From: Caballeronia mineralivorans PML1(12)
GTDB taxonomy: Bacteria > Pseudomonadota > Gammaproteobacteria > Burkholderiales > Burkholderiaceae
Length of the DNA stretch: 64,000 nucleotides
Direction of reading: 5' to 3'
Assembly: GCF_001028175.1 (NCBI RefSeq)
Contig: NZ_AEJF01000131.1
Span: 23,705 to 87,704 of the forward strand
A model generated the notes under the pieces. That model was not told the origin of the DNA, made no database searches, and was given only the letters and a program-made list of their open reading frames with translations. This document shows, in pieces, positions 9,201 through 16,367 of this stretch. The stretch's first letter is position 1. Every line of letters begins with the position of its first letter. The position numbers and the translations under genes were made by a program.

Positions 9201-9417
9201 CCTGATGACCTCGCTCGCGTTCGTGTTCGGCGTGTTGCCGCTCGTCATCAGCACGGGTGCGGGATCGGCGAGCCGCCATGCCATCGGCACCGGCGTGATG
9301 GGCGGCATGATCGCCGCCACCGTCCTCGCGATCTTTTTCGTGCCGGTGTTCTTCGTTGTCGTGCGGCGTCTGTTCGGCGAGCACGGCCACACCACGCAAA
9401 ACGAAGGTGAGCAATGA
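6208..9417 (+). CDS. RND multidrug efflux transporter (AcrB/MexB type)
   Basis: The protein has 1069 residues, the usual length for a hydrophobe/amphiphile efflux-1 pump plus an insert. It opens with the classic FFINRPILAWVIAIVIM helix. Helix 4 holds the proton-relay Asp pair in GLLVDDAIVVVENVER (about 408-423), and the C-terminal half holds STKNAILIVEFAKDLQ (about 970). These proton-driven inner-membrane trimers export drugs, dyes and solvents through the adaptor and channel encoded beside it. The odd feature is a run of 29 Ser/Thr residues at 789-817, placed in a periplasmic loop between WYVR and DGQMVPFS, which are adjacent in ordinary AcrB homologues. The stop overlaps the next start by 4 bases. 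Confidence 0.96.
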   Translation: MAGFFINRPILAWVIAIVIMMVGAASIRTLPVEQYPSVAPVSVQITATYPGASAETVATTVTQVIEQKLSGIDNLLYMSSTSSNAGTATITLTFQQGTNADIAQVQVQNKVQQATSSLPQTVQNQGVQVAKAANAFLMIVSLSSSDGSMNSIDLGNVIATQIEDPLTQIDGVGDVTLFGAQHAMRVWLDPVKLQSVGLTASDVTTAITNQNVQLSVGQIGGSPSTKVQAINATISASSLLTTPAQFGSILLRVNTDGSKVLLSDVARVEVGGDDYSTDSRLNGKPAASLAVKLASGANAMSVAKAVRAKLDQLTPQLPQSVVVDYPYDTTPFVRISIEEVVKTLIEAVMLVFVVMYVFLQNLRATLIPTIVVPVALLGTFAVMSVVGFSINVLSMFGLVLAIGLLVDDAIVVVENVERLIAEEKLSPLEATRKAMKQITGALVGITTVLIAVFIPMAFFSGSTGAIYRQFSITIVAAMLLSVFLALTLTPALCATLLKRSDVEHHEKRGLLGWFNRVLARGTDRYSAGVSRVVGKPVRYLVIYALIAGVVVLLFTKLPSSYLPEEDQGIIITSISTPVGTPSAKTLETVKQVEAYYLGLPQVDKIITLTGFSFNGSGQNNALAFVKLKDWSTRRGKDGQASSIILHANMHFATAARDAQIFALNPPAIQELGTQSGLDFELEDRAGQGHDKLMAARRELMALAANNSMLSGMRPGGLDDTPQFHVDIDREKASALGLSVADVNDTLQTAFGSTYVNNYVDTGRIQKVYVQADAPYRMMPADIGRWYVRSSTSTSTSTSSTSSTSSTSSSSTTTSTTSYDGQMVPFSTFSSGKWSFGPPQIERFNRTLAMEITAQTGANASTGQAMDAVEALVKKLPAGFGIDWTGQSYQERLAGSQAIYLYAISVIVVFLCLAGLYESWSIPIAVILVVPLGVLGALLGAQLRGLPDDIYFKVGLLATIGLSTKNAILIVEFAKDLQAQGRSLIDATLEAARLRLRPILMTSLAFVFGVLPLVISTGAGSASRHAIGTGVMGGMIAATVLAIFFVPVFFVVVRRLFGEHGHTTQNEGEQ
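8572..8658 (+). repeat. Low-complexity Ser/Thr tract inside the RND pump gene
   Basis: Twenty-nine codons in a row encode only Ser or Thr. The DNA is repetitive: a 9-base unit acgtccagt occurs at 8596 and 8605, then with one change at 8614, flanked by agcacg and agcacc units. The frame stays open, so the tract adds a flexible, hydroxyl-rich insert to the protein. Such triplet-multiple repeats can change length by slippage without breaking the gene. Confidence 0.9.
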
Positions 9418-10847
9418 TGAGACTCAAACTGGGCGCATGCCTGCTGTTACTGGCGCTTGCAACGATCGCGACGCTCGCCGGCTGCACGCTCGACCCGCAT
9501 TACGAGCGGCCCGCCGCACCGGTGGCCGCAACCTATCCGCAAGGCGACGGTTACGAGAGCACGACGGCCGCGCAAAAGCCTGCGGCAGATACATCGCAAA
9601 CACTCGCCGTCGATACCCAATGGCGCACCTTCTTTCGCGATCCACGCCTGCAGCGGCTGATCCAGATCGCCCTCGACAACAATCGCGATCTGCGCGTAGC
9701 TGCGTTGAACGTGGCCGAATACGAGGCGCAATATCGCATCGCGCGTGCGGCACTTGCGCCGTCGATATCCGCGAGCGGCAGCGTGACGCGCGAACGCACG
9801 TTAGGCGCAACGAGCGTATCGAACGATGTCAACATCGGTACGACGTCATGGGAAGTCGACTTCTTCGGGCGTCTGCGCAGCCTCAAGCGGCAAGCGCTGG
9901 AAAACTACCTCTCGACCGAGGCATCGCGTCAAAGCACGCAGATCAGCCTCATCGCAACGGTGGCGACCGACTACCTGACCTTGCTCTCGGATGAGCGCTT
10001 GCTGAAGATCACGCAGGACACGGTTGCCGCCGACCAGGCCACTTACGACGTCACGAAGCGCATACAGGAACTGGGCAATTCGTCGCTGCTCGATGTGAGG
10101 CAGGCGCAGAACACCCTAGCCAGTGCGCAGGCGAGCCTGGCGTCGTACAGGCGGGCTGTGGCTCAGGACCGCAACAACCTGGTCGCGGTGCTCGGCGCGC
10201 CGATCCCGGACGACCTGCCGCCCGCCCCCGCGTTCGACCAGGCCTCCAACACGTCGATGTTCGCCGATATCGGCGCAGGCCTGCCTTCGACCTTGCTCAC
10301 GCGCCGCCCGGATATCCTGGAAGCCGAGCATGCCTTGAAGGCGGCCAACGCGAACGTTGGCGTGGCGCGTGCGGCGTTCTTCCCGAAGATCGAACTGACC
10401 ACGACGGCGGGAACATCGAGTTCAACGCTGTCCGGTCTGTTCAAGGCAGGAACGGGCGCGTGGGCGTTCGCGCCGACCGTGTCCCTGCCGATCTTCGACT
10501 ACGGCAGCAACAAGGCGTCGCTGGACGTTGCGAAGATCGAAAAGAACATCGAGATTGCCGACTATGAAAGCACGATCCAGACCGCGTTCAAGGAAGTATC
10601 GAATGCGTTGACGGCGCGTGCAACATACATCGATCAGGTCGTCGCGGATCGCGATTATGTGACTTCCGCGCAGAGCTATTACATGCTTGCACAGGCGCGG
10701 TATAAGGCCGGCACGGACAGCTTCCTCACGTTCCTCGATGCACAGCGCACGCTCTATACCGCCCAACAGCAGCTTGCGTCCGATACCCTGTCGCAGCAGT
10801 CGAATCTCGTTACCTTGTATAAGGTGCTGGGCGGCGGGGTGGATTGA
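9414..10847 (+). CDS. RND outer-membrane channel lipoprotein (OprM/NodT family)
   Basis: The protein has 477 residues with lipobox LAGC (acylated Cys 24) and the family start DPHYERP just after it. It carries two TolC-type repeats rich in long helices, with typical segments DTQWRTFFRDPRLQRLI (about 62), SLPIFDYGSN (about 360) and GTDSFLTFLDAQRTLYTAQ (about 433). It forms the outer-membrane duct of the tripartite pump. The start codon overlaps the pump stop in an ATGA, so the three structural genes form one operon. An inverted repeat 15 bases after the stop probably ends the transcript. Confidence 0.95.
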   Translation: MMRLKLGACLLLLALATIATLAGCTLDPHYERPAAPVAATYPQGDGYESTTAAQKPAADTSQTLAVDTQWRTFFRDPRLQRLIQIALDNNRDLRVAALNVAEYEAQYRIARAALAPSISASGSVTRERTLGATSVSNDVNIGTTSWEVDFFGRLRSLKRQALENYLSTEASRQSTQISLIATVATDYLTLLSDERLLKITQDTVAADQATYDVTKRIQELGNSSLLDVRQAQNTLASAQASLASYRRAVAQDRNNLVAVLGAPIPDDLPPAPAFDQASNTSMFADIGAGLPSTLLTRRPDILEAEHALKAANANVGVARAAFFPKIELTTTAGTSSSTLSGLFKAGTGAWAFAPTVSLPIFDYGSNKASLDVAKIEKNIEIADYESTIQTAFKEVSNALTARATYIDQVVADRDYVTSAQSYYMLAQARYKAGTDSFLTFLDAQRTLYTAQQQLASDTLSQQSNLVTLYKVLGGGVD

Positions 10848-10861
10848 CAGCAGTGTGTATG

Positions 10862-10893
10862 TACGCAATGCCGTCATCCAGGCGCATTGCGTA
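10862..10893. terminator. Probable bidirectional terminator between convergent genes
   Basis: Arms TACGCAATG (10862-10870) and CATTGCGTA (10885-10893) are perfectly complementary over 9 bp, with an extra CC/GG pairing possible inside the loop. The hairpin sits in the 50-base gap between the convergent efflux channel and yceH genes. There is no strong T-run on either side, so intrinsic termination may be weak. Confidence 0.5.
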
Positions 10894-10897
10894 ATAC

Positions 10898-11608
10898 TCA
10901 GGACTGGCCGGTGGTCTTGTCGATGGTGATCCCCAACTCGGCAGCCATCTGCTCCACCATCGCGCGGAGCTGGACCAGCTCCGCGTTGAGCCGCTTCTGC
11001 TCGGCCTTCAGTGTTTCGAACTCCGTGTACGACACGGAGTCGTCGAGAGCACCGCCCGCCGAACCTTCGCTCGCGCTCATACTCACTTCACCGCATAGCA
11101 AATGCGCCCAGCGACTTTCACGCTCGCCCGGCGTGCGGGGCAGTTTCACGACGCGGGCCGGCTCGTTGGCGGCGAGTTCAACGAGAAATGCTTCCACCGA
11201 CGAGATATCGGCGAAACCATGCAGGCGCGCGGCGTTCAGGCGCAACTCCGCCGCTGTCTGCGGCCCGCGCAGGATCAATGTTGTGAGTAATGCAGCGGCC
11301 TGGCTGGGGATCCCTAACACGCGGTTCATGTTGTGCTCGAAGCGCGGCACGCGGCTGCTGCTGCCTTCAAACACCAGGCTCAGGCGTTTCAGGTCGTCGA
11401 TGGTCGTGAGGACGTCGGCCTCGGTGACGTTCATCACCGGCGCGCGGGCGGTCTTCTGGTTGCAGCCCGAGGTCAGTGCGTTGACCGACAGCGGATACGC
11501 ATCCGGGACCGTGTGCTGTTTTTCGACCAGCACCCCCAGCACGCGCGCCTCGAGAGGCGTCAGGGTGCGCAGGGCTGGGCGTGAGGGGGCATCGGGAGTG
11601 GAGTTCAT
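10898..11608 (-). CDS. yceH: YceH family (UPF0502/DUF480) protein
   Basis: The protein has 236 residues. It matches the YceH family from the opening LTPLEARVLGVLVEKQ through DAYPLSVNALTSGCNQK to TAAELRLNAARLHGF, which are two tandem winged-helix-like domains (about 20-100 and 105-190). A short coiled coil lies at the C-terminus (about 205-230, KAEQKRLNAELVQLR). The biochemical role is not known; the fold suggests nucleic-acid binding or a protein-interaction role. It stands alone, read convergently to the efflux operon, and shows no link to it beyond position. Confidence 0.88.
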   Translation of the reverse strand: MNSTPDAPSRPALRTLTPLEARVLGVLVEKQHTVPDAYPLSVNALTSGCNQKTARAPVMNVTEADVLTTIDDLKRLSLVFEGSSSRVPRFEHNMNRVLGIPSQAAALLTTLILRGPQTAAELRLNAARLHGFADISSVEAFLVELAANEPARVVKLPRTPGERESRWAHLLCGEVSMSASEGSAGGALDDSVSYTEFETLKAEQKRLNAELVQLRAMVEQMAAELGITIDKTTGQS

Positions 11609-11792
11609 GCTTGAGGTCGCTAGGTGCAGATACTTGAATTCGGACCTGGCGTGAGCCGGGCGGACGTCTATGGGCGATCAAAGAGCCCTATGATATCCGC
11701 CCTGCGTTATCCCGAGAATACGCGGTGAAGCAGCGGAGCACGTCGTGGCCCGCCACGCGCTACCGTGCAACATGCAACAGTGAGTGAAGGCG

Positions 11793-12206
11793 TTACTTCC
11801 GATCGATCGAATATCTGCCCGGGCCGGTCACGCATAACAGCAGCAGGCCGCCCATGATGCTGATGTTCTTGTAGAAGTTGATCATATTGGCGATATGCGC
11901 GTCGCCGGTCATCGTCCAGAAGTGGTGCCCAATGAGGGCCGTGCCCAGCGTATAGACCGCCAAGATGAGCGCGAGCGGCCGCGTGTAGAACCCGACCACG
12001 ATCGCAATACCGACAAAAAACTCCATGACGACCGCGATGATGGCGGAGACCATGGGAAGCGGCGCGCCTTCCGAGGCCATGAAACCGACCGTGCCCGAGA
12101 AACTTGTCAGCTTGCTCCACCCGAAGATCAAAAACAGGATCATCAGCAGTATGCGTGCGACCAGAATCAGTTCGTCCTTACGGCGCTCGAAGAGGGTGTA
12201 TCGCAT
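11793..12206 (-). CDS. DoxX family membrane protein
   Basis: The protein has 137 residues with four hydrophobic helices and the DoxX-family opening (ARILLMILFLIFGWSKL), followed by GTVGFMASEGAPLP, FFVGIAIVVGFYTRP and a C-terminal NISIMGGLLLL. ATG 12206 was chosen because the 26 residues upstream in frame are polar and unlike the family. DoxX-like proteins are small inner-membrane proteins linked to redox or thiol stress in some bacteria, but a specific reaction is not established for this subgroup. It is monocistronic, with 180 bases between it and yceH. Confidence 0.85.
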   Translation of the reverse strand: MRYTLFERRKDELILVARILLMILFLIFGWSKLTSFSGTVGFMASEGAPLPMVSAIIAVVMEFFVGIAIVVGFYTRPLALILAVYTLGTALIGHHFWTMTGDAHIANMINFYKNISIMGGLLLLCVTGPGRYSIDRK

Positions 12207-12524
12207 GATGACTTTCCTTTGGGAAGAGGACGACCGTACACGGGAGGGCGACGCTTGATCGGCGCGCCTGTCGAACATTAGCACCGCTATGTTGTGGCCT
12301 GCAAACGACAGGATTTTTTACTGCACGAGAGACGCGCCGCCGGTCATGGCGAACCGGCGTTCTTTACGATGCGACATTGACAGGTTCGACACGGCAGCCC
12401 GAGCGTTAAGGTACCCATAAGGTTCCATTGCATATAGTGCTCCGCAACGTACTACTCAAAGGCCGGGCGCTTCACGCTCGGCAATCGGTTAACCGCAGTC
12501 GTGGGGCACAAATGGAGAAAGAGC
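12207..12524. other. Divergent intergenic region, doxX versus COG4705 gene
   Basis: No gene is supported in these 318 bases. They must contain promoters for the two divergent genes. A GGAG ribosome site at 12514-12517 lies 7 bases before GTG 12525. No clear operator repeat was seen. Confidence 0.4.
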
Positions 12525-13325
12525 GTGAGTAACCTTACCAGCAGACATGTTTCCGACATGCTCAACAAAGTCCCGGAGGTCACCCTCGCTTTCTGGATTA
12601 TCAAAATCATGTCGACGACAGTCGGCGAAACCGGTGCCGATTATCTAGCGGTCCACGTGGGTCTCGGCACCGCCGTAACGGGCGCGATCATGGGCACGTT
12701 ACTGGTCATCGCACTGGTGCTGCAGCTTCGTTCGCGCGAGTACGTGCCATGGATCTACTGGCTGTGCGTGGTACTCGTGAGCGTAGTGGGGACACAGATC
12801 ACCGATGCCCTCACCGACGGACTCGGGATCAGTCTTTATGTCAGCACAACTGTTTTCGCCATCGCTCTGGCCGCGATTTTTGCGATCTGGTACCGCAGCG
12901 AGCGGACGCTGTCCATCCACACAATTGTTACCAGGCGGCGCGAGCTCTTCTACTGGGCGGCCATCCTGACCACGTTCGCGTTGGGCACGGCCGCCGGCGA
13001 CCTGGCAACCGAAGCGCTCGGCCTTGGATTCAGGGTTGGCGTGGTCGCGTTCGGAGCGCTCATCGCCATCGCCATGGCTGCGTTTTATCTCGGCGCCAAT
13101 GCCGTGTTGACGTTCTGGGTGGCCTACATCCTGACGCGCCCGTTGGGGGCGTCGCTGGGTGACCTGTTGTCCCAGGCACGGTCCTACGGAGGCTTGGGAT
13201 TCGGCAACGTAACGACCAGCGTGGTGTTCCTGGTGGTTATCGTCGCCCTGGTCTCGCTCGTGAGCGCGGGCCGGAACCGAACGGGCCGGACAACACCGTC
13301 AGACGGTCCATTCGACGCAGCATGA
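12525..13325 (+). CDS. COG4705-type multi-pass membrane protein
   Basis: The protein has 266 residues from GTG 12525, which has GGAG at the right distance; an in-frame GTG at 12501 lacks one. About eight transmembrane helices form four repeated units, each with a glycine-rich stretch ending in an acidic residue: VGETGADYL (about 35), VGTQITDALTDGLG (about 89), LGTAAGDLATEALG (about 152) and LGASLGDLLSQA (about 208). Buried Asp residues in repeats are typical of small-ion or solute transporters, but the family has no agreed function, so transport is only inferred. A small exported protein gene follows after 57 bases and is probably in the same operon. Confidence 0.8.
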   Translation: MSNLTSRHVSDMLNKVPEVTLAFWIIKIMSTTVGETGADYLAVHVGLGTAVTGAIMGTLLVIALVLQLRSREYVPWIYWLCVVLVSVVGTQITDALTDGLGISLYVSTTVFAIALAAIFAIWYRSERTLSIHTIVTRRRELFYWAAILTTFALGTAAGDLATEALGLGFRVGVVAFGALIAIAMAAFYLGANAVLTFWVAYILTRPLGASLGDLLSQARSYGGLGFGNVTTSVVFLVVIVALVSLVSAGRNRTGRTTPSDGPFDAA

Positions 13326-13382
13326 TTGCCAAAAACCTTTCGCTTGCAGTCTGAGTGGATCACCAGCACAGGAGAAAATCCA

Positions 13383-13793
13383 ATGAACAGAATTACCCTT
13401 TCCCGCGCCCTTCTGGCCGCAGCGCTTGGCGTCACGGTAGTCGCAACCGGACACGTCTTCCCTTCAGCCCAGATCATTGCATCGGCTCACGCGGCGACGG
13501 CGTCGAAGCTCGGCGATCTGGCACCCTTCCGGGCGATTGTCGTCGATACCTCGACCTTGGTGAACAAGGGCAATCTTGCCGGCGCAAAGACACGCATCAA
13601 GGATCTCGAAACCTCTTGGGATGAGGCAGAGCCTTCCCTGAAGCCGCGCTCGGCAGCAGACTGGCATGTCGTCGATAAAGCAATCGATCGCGCATTGTCA
13701 GCGCTACGCGCGGGTACGCCGGACGCTGCCGAGTGCAAGCAATCGCTGGCTGATCTTCTCAAGGAAATCGACCGCGTAAGCGGAAAGGCTTAA
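13383..13793 (+). CDS. Small exported helical protein, partner of COG4705 gene
   Basis: The protein has 136 residues. It starts at ATG 13383 with an excellent AGGAGAAAA ribosome site. A signal peptide covers about residues 1-37, ending near ASAHA. The mature part is about 95 residues, charged and helical, with KTRIKDLETSWDEAEPSLKPR in the middle. It contains one cysteine late in the chain (in AAECKQSLADLL). I do not recognise a named domain. Position directly after the COG4705 membrane protein suggests it acts with it at the periplasmic face. Confidence 0.75.
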   Translation: MNRITLSRALLAAALGVTVVATGHVFPSAQIIASAHAATASKLGDLAPFRAIVVDTSTLVNKGNLAGAKTRIKDLETSWDEAEPSLKPRSAADWHVVDKAIDRALSALRAGTPDAAECKQSLADLLKEIDRVSGKA

Positions 13794-13807
13794 CACCCGG
13801 TTACCGC

Positions 13808-13845
13808 GTTCCCATTCGTTAGCGAAGGCCGTAGCGGATGGGAAC
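13808..13845 (+). terminator. Possible terminator after the COG4705 operon
   Basis: Arms GTTCCCAT (13808-13815) and ATGGGAAC (13838-13845) pair perfectly over 8 bp around a 22-base loop, 15 bases after the stop of the small exported protein. There is no T-run. It may equally serve the convergent hydrolase transcript. Confidence 0.35.
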
Positions 13846-13914
13846 AGCGGTGGTCGGTCGAGTTGCCGCGAACTTTGGAACAGGAAACAATCGGCGCCAT
13901 CGTACGGTCAAGTT

Positions 13915-14049
13915 TTAACTCAGGGCCTGCATTGCTGTGGACCACGTAGCAATCTCTGGGGGCTGCGAGAGCATTTGACCCAGCCTTTCCATATCGCCAC
14001 GCTCGGTCCGCCACGCGATGTATTTCCTGAACGCCTCTTCGCTTTCTCA
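13915..14049 (-). pseudogene. Detached C-terminal part of the alpha/beta-hydrolase fusion
   Basis: Reading on in the same frame past the TGA at 14047-14049 gives 43 further sense codons to a TAA at 13915-13917. They read ESEEAFRKYIAWRTERGDME and then a segment ending WSTAMQALS. This is how antibiotic-biosynthesis-monooxygenase (ABM) domains usually finish: after LFVEE the family normally has Trp-Glu-Ser. A single TGG to TGA change would explain the break. The tail keeps coding-like composition, so the mutation is recent, or the stop is a sequencing error. Confidence 0.7.
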
Positions 14050-15006
14050 CTCCTCGACAAACAGGATCGCGTGTGTGTTTTCGGCGCTACGAAACGCACG
14101 AACGGACCGCGCGCCCGGTGAAGATGACGTTTCGCGTATCGTCGCCGGCAGTCCGCTAACAAACTCCTCCGCAAAACCTTCCTTCACGTTCATTAGCAAC
14201 GTGACCGTGATTGCTTCACCGCTGGCACGCTCAAGCCCATCGACGAATTCGCGAATGATCCCGGCGACTTCTGCCGGCGATTCAAGCGGGGATAAGTGCC
14301 CAGTACCGGGCAGCACATGCATGACGGCATGAGGCACGCGAGTGAGCAATTCCGCTTCGAGTATCGCGATGCCGTCGATGCGATCGAGCTCGCCCGCAAT
14401 GACGATGGTCGGCACTTCGATCACGGCGACATCATGCGTGAGGTCTTCCAGACTCGTAGCCTGCGGCCACGCCAGCTTCGCCTGAAGGGCGCCGCGCAGG
14501 CTGTCTTCAATGACCTGCTCCCGATGTTTCGGGCTCAGCGTTTTGGCAGTCAGCATCTGGTCTATCGCCATGCCGACAGACTCTCGCGAAAGGTAGGCGC
14601 CTTCCATTGCCGCCCGCACCTCCGGCGGTAGCGCCAAGGGTACCGGGGGCGAAGGAGCGACGAGCACAAGCCCTGCCAATCCCTGCGGGCGTCGCGACGC
14701 GAGCAACTGTGCAATCTTGCCGCCCATCGAATGACCAACTAATACGAACCGCTGCAAATTCAGCGCGGCAATCATCTGCTCTGCATCGTCGGCGAAGTCG
14801 GCGAGCGCGTATCCGGCGGCCGGCGCGTCGGAGTCACCCCAGCCGCGAAGATCGGGCGCAATCGTCCTGTACCGCGCAGGAAGCGCCGCAATGACGTCGT
14901 CCCACGTGCGCGACGAGCCTCCCCAGTAGTGCAGAAAAACGATCGGCAGCATGCCGTTGCCTTGATTCTTGACATGAATCTGTATGCCGTTCGACGCTAT
15001 TTTCAT
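14047..15006 (-). CDS. Alpha/beta-hydrolase with truncated C-terminal ABM-like domain
   Basis: The protein has 319 residues. The hydrolase fold covers about 1-258: oxyanion segment VFLHYWGG (about 23), nucleophile S93 in GHSMGG, acid D208 in GELDRID and catalytic H237 in GTGHLSPLESP. From about 264 a second, ferredoxin-like ABM domain begins (ITVTLLMNVKEGFAEEF) and is cut at FVEE by an in-frame TGA. The start has AGGAGAACC before ATG. It could be an esterase, haloperoxidase-like or C-C hydrolase; substrate is unknown. It is divergent from a LysR gene 131 bases away, its likely regulator. The hydrolase half is intact and may still work. Confidence 0.85.
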   Translation of the reverse strand: MKIASNGIQIHVKNQGNGMLPIVFLHYWGGSSRTWDDVIAALPARYRTIAPDLRGWGDSDAPAAGYALADFADDAEQMIAALNLQRFVLVGHSMGGKIAQLLASRRPQGLAGLVLVAPSPPVPLALPPEVRAAMEGAYLSRESVGMAIDQMLTAKTLSPKHREQVIEDSLRGALQAKLAWPQATSLEDLTHDVAVIEVPTIVIAGELDRIDGIAILEAELLTRVPHAVMHVLPGTGHLSPLESPAEVAGIIREFVDGLERASGEAITVTLLMNVKEGFAEEFVSGLPATIRETSSSPGARSVRAFRSAENTHAILFVEE

Positions 15007-15137
15007 CGCGGTTCTCCTTGATATCGGCGGCTTGACCGGTGCTCGGTCAAACTCACAAGGCGATGGTAGATTAGCGCACCAAAGGCGATAATCCCCGTTT
15101 TAATATCATCACCCGATCTTCTGGCTATCGAATAAAA

Positions 15138-16046
15138 ATGGACCGCTTTGCAAGCATTGCAGTGTTCGTTGCCGCCGTTGACGAGGGCAGTCTCGTTGCC
15201 GCCGGCAGACGATTTGGCTTGTCCGCTTCGATGGCCGGCAAATACGTCAGCGCGCTCGAAGCCGAGCTGAACGTGCGTCTGCTCCATCGCAGCACGCGCA
15301 GCCTGAGTCTTACCGACGCCGGCCGCACTTACTACGTCCGGTGCCAGCGCATTCTCGAAGAGTTCGACGACGCCAACCGCGAGGCCAGCGATACGCACGG
15401 CACGGTGCGCGGCACCTTGCGCGTCGCGGCACCGGTAACGTTCGGGACCCTGCATATGGGAGAGGTCGTGGCGCGTTATCTGGACGATCACCCTCACGTC
15501 AACATTGAGGTCTCGCTCGACGATCGTTATGTCGACCTGCAAAGCGCGGGTATCGATGTCGCGATCCGCATCGGCCAGTTGCCCGACTCCGACCTTGTTG
15601 CCCGGCGTCTTGCGCCGTGCCGGATGGCAATGTGCGCATCGCCGGCGTTCCTTGAGCGCGAGGGTACGCCGCAAAACCCCGAGGACTTACGCCGCGCGCC
15701 TCGTCTGGCGTTCAATGAAGCGGTGTCGGTTCCGGAGTGGGTGCTGACCGATAAACAAAATCGCGAACACGTGATCGACGGACCGCTTCGGATGCAGGCC
15801 AACAACATGCAAATGCTGCTCTCGGCCGCGCTCGCGGGCGTCGGGATTGCGTATGGCCCCACCTTCGTTCTTGGAAAAGATATCAAGGCCGGGAACCTCG
15901 TCAAGCTGCTTCCAGACTATAGAACCGCCGAGTTGACCATCAACGCGGTTTATCCAACCGCGCGCTATGTGCCGTCGAAAGTGCGTCAGTTTATTGATTA
16001 CCTGGCTAAGGCTTTTAAGGACGAGCCGCCGTGGGACCGTTATTGA
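15138..16046 (+). CDS. LysR-family transcriptional regulator
   Basis: The protein has 302 residues. The N-terminal winged helix (about 1-60) shows the LysR pattern FVAAVDEGSLVAAGRRFGLS and LLHRSTRSLSLTDAGR. The effector domain (about 90-295) belongs to the large group with the FNEAVSVPEWVL-like middle. It is divergent from the alpha/beta-hydrolase gene, and such pairs usually share an operator in the gap between them (15007-15137). The inducer is not predictable. Confidence 0.92.
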   Translation: MDRFASIAVFVAAVDEGSLVAAGRRFGLSASMAGKYVSALEAELNVRLLHRSTRSLSLTDAGRTYYVRCQRILEEFDDANREASDTHGTVRGTLRVAAPVTFGTLHMGEVVARYLDDHPHVNIEVSLDDRYVDLQSAGIDVAIRIGQLPDSDLVARRLAPCRMAMCASPAFLEREGTPQNPEDLRRAPRLAFNEAVSVPEWVLTDKQNREHVIDGPLRMQANNMQMLLSAALAGVGIAYGPTFVLGKDIKAGNLVKLLPDYRTAELTINAVYPTARYVPSKVRQFIDYLAKAFKDEPPWDRY

Positions 16047-16367
16047 CGTTCGTTAATTGCTCTGCTGACGTGCCTTATAAACCGCAATGAAATATTGATA
16101 GGATTCCGGAATGTGCCTGGCAGCGGCTCGCCATATTTTCTGAAGAGCCGGGCGAGGTATGACGAAGACTCGATACCAACCTCCGAAGAGGTATTTTGCT
16201 GAGTTGGCTGAAAATGTCGATATCGATACGGTTCAATCGTTAGATGAAATTTGGACGAAGCCGACGTTCGAATGTCAGCATGAAAGCTTTGCTCACATCG
16301 CTCGGTCTGCGCACGCTCGCTCCTGTCGACCCGGAGTAGGATGGTCGATGTCGGGTCGGGAGGTTCC
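16047..16367 (+). other. Intergenic region before the GH63 gene
   Basis: No gene is supported in these 321 bases. The end holds a strong ribosome site GGGAGG at 16358-16363, a few bases before ATG 16368. The region is less GC-rich than its neighbours and presumably carries the glucosidase promoter. Confidence 0.4.

Noticed and set aside
7681..9414. A 577-codon antisense open frame under the RND pump gene
   Set aside because: It is rich in Arg, His and Ala with no domain, the usual shadow of high-GC coding DNA on the opposite strand; the pump is certain.
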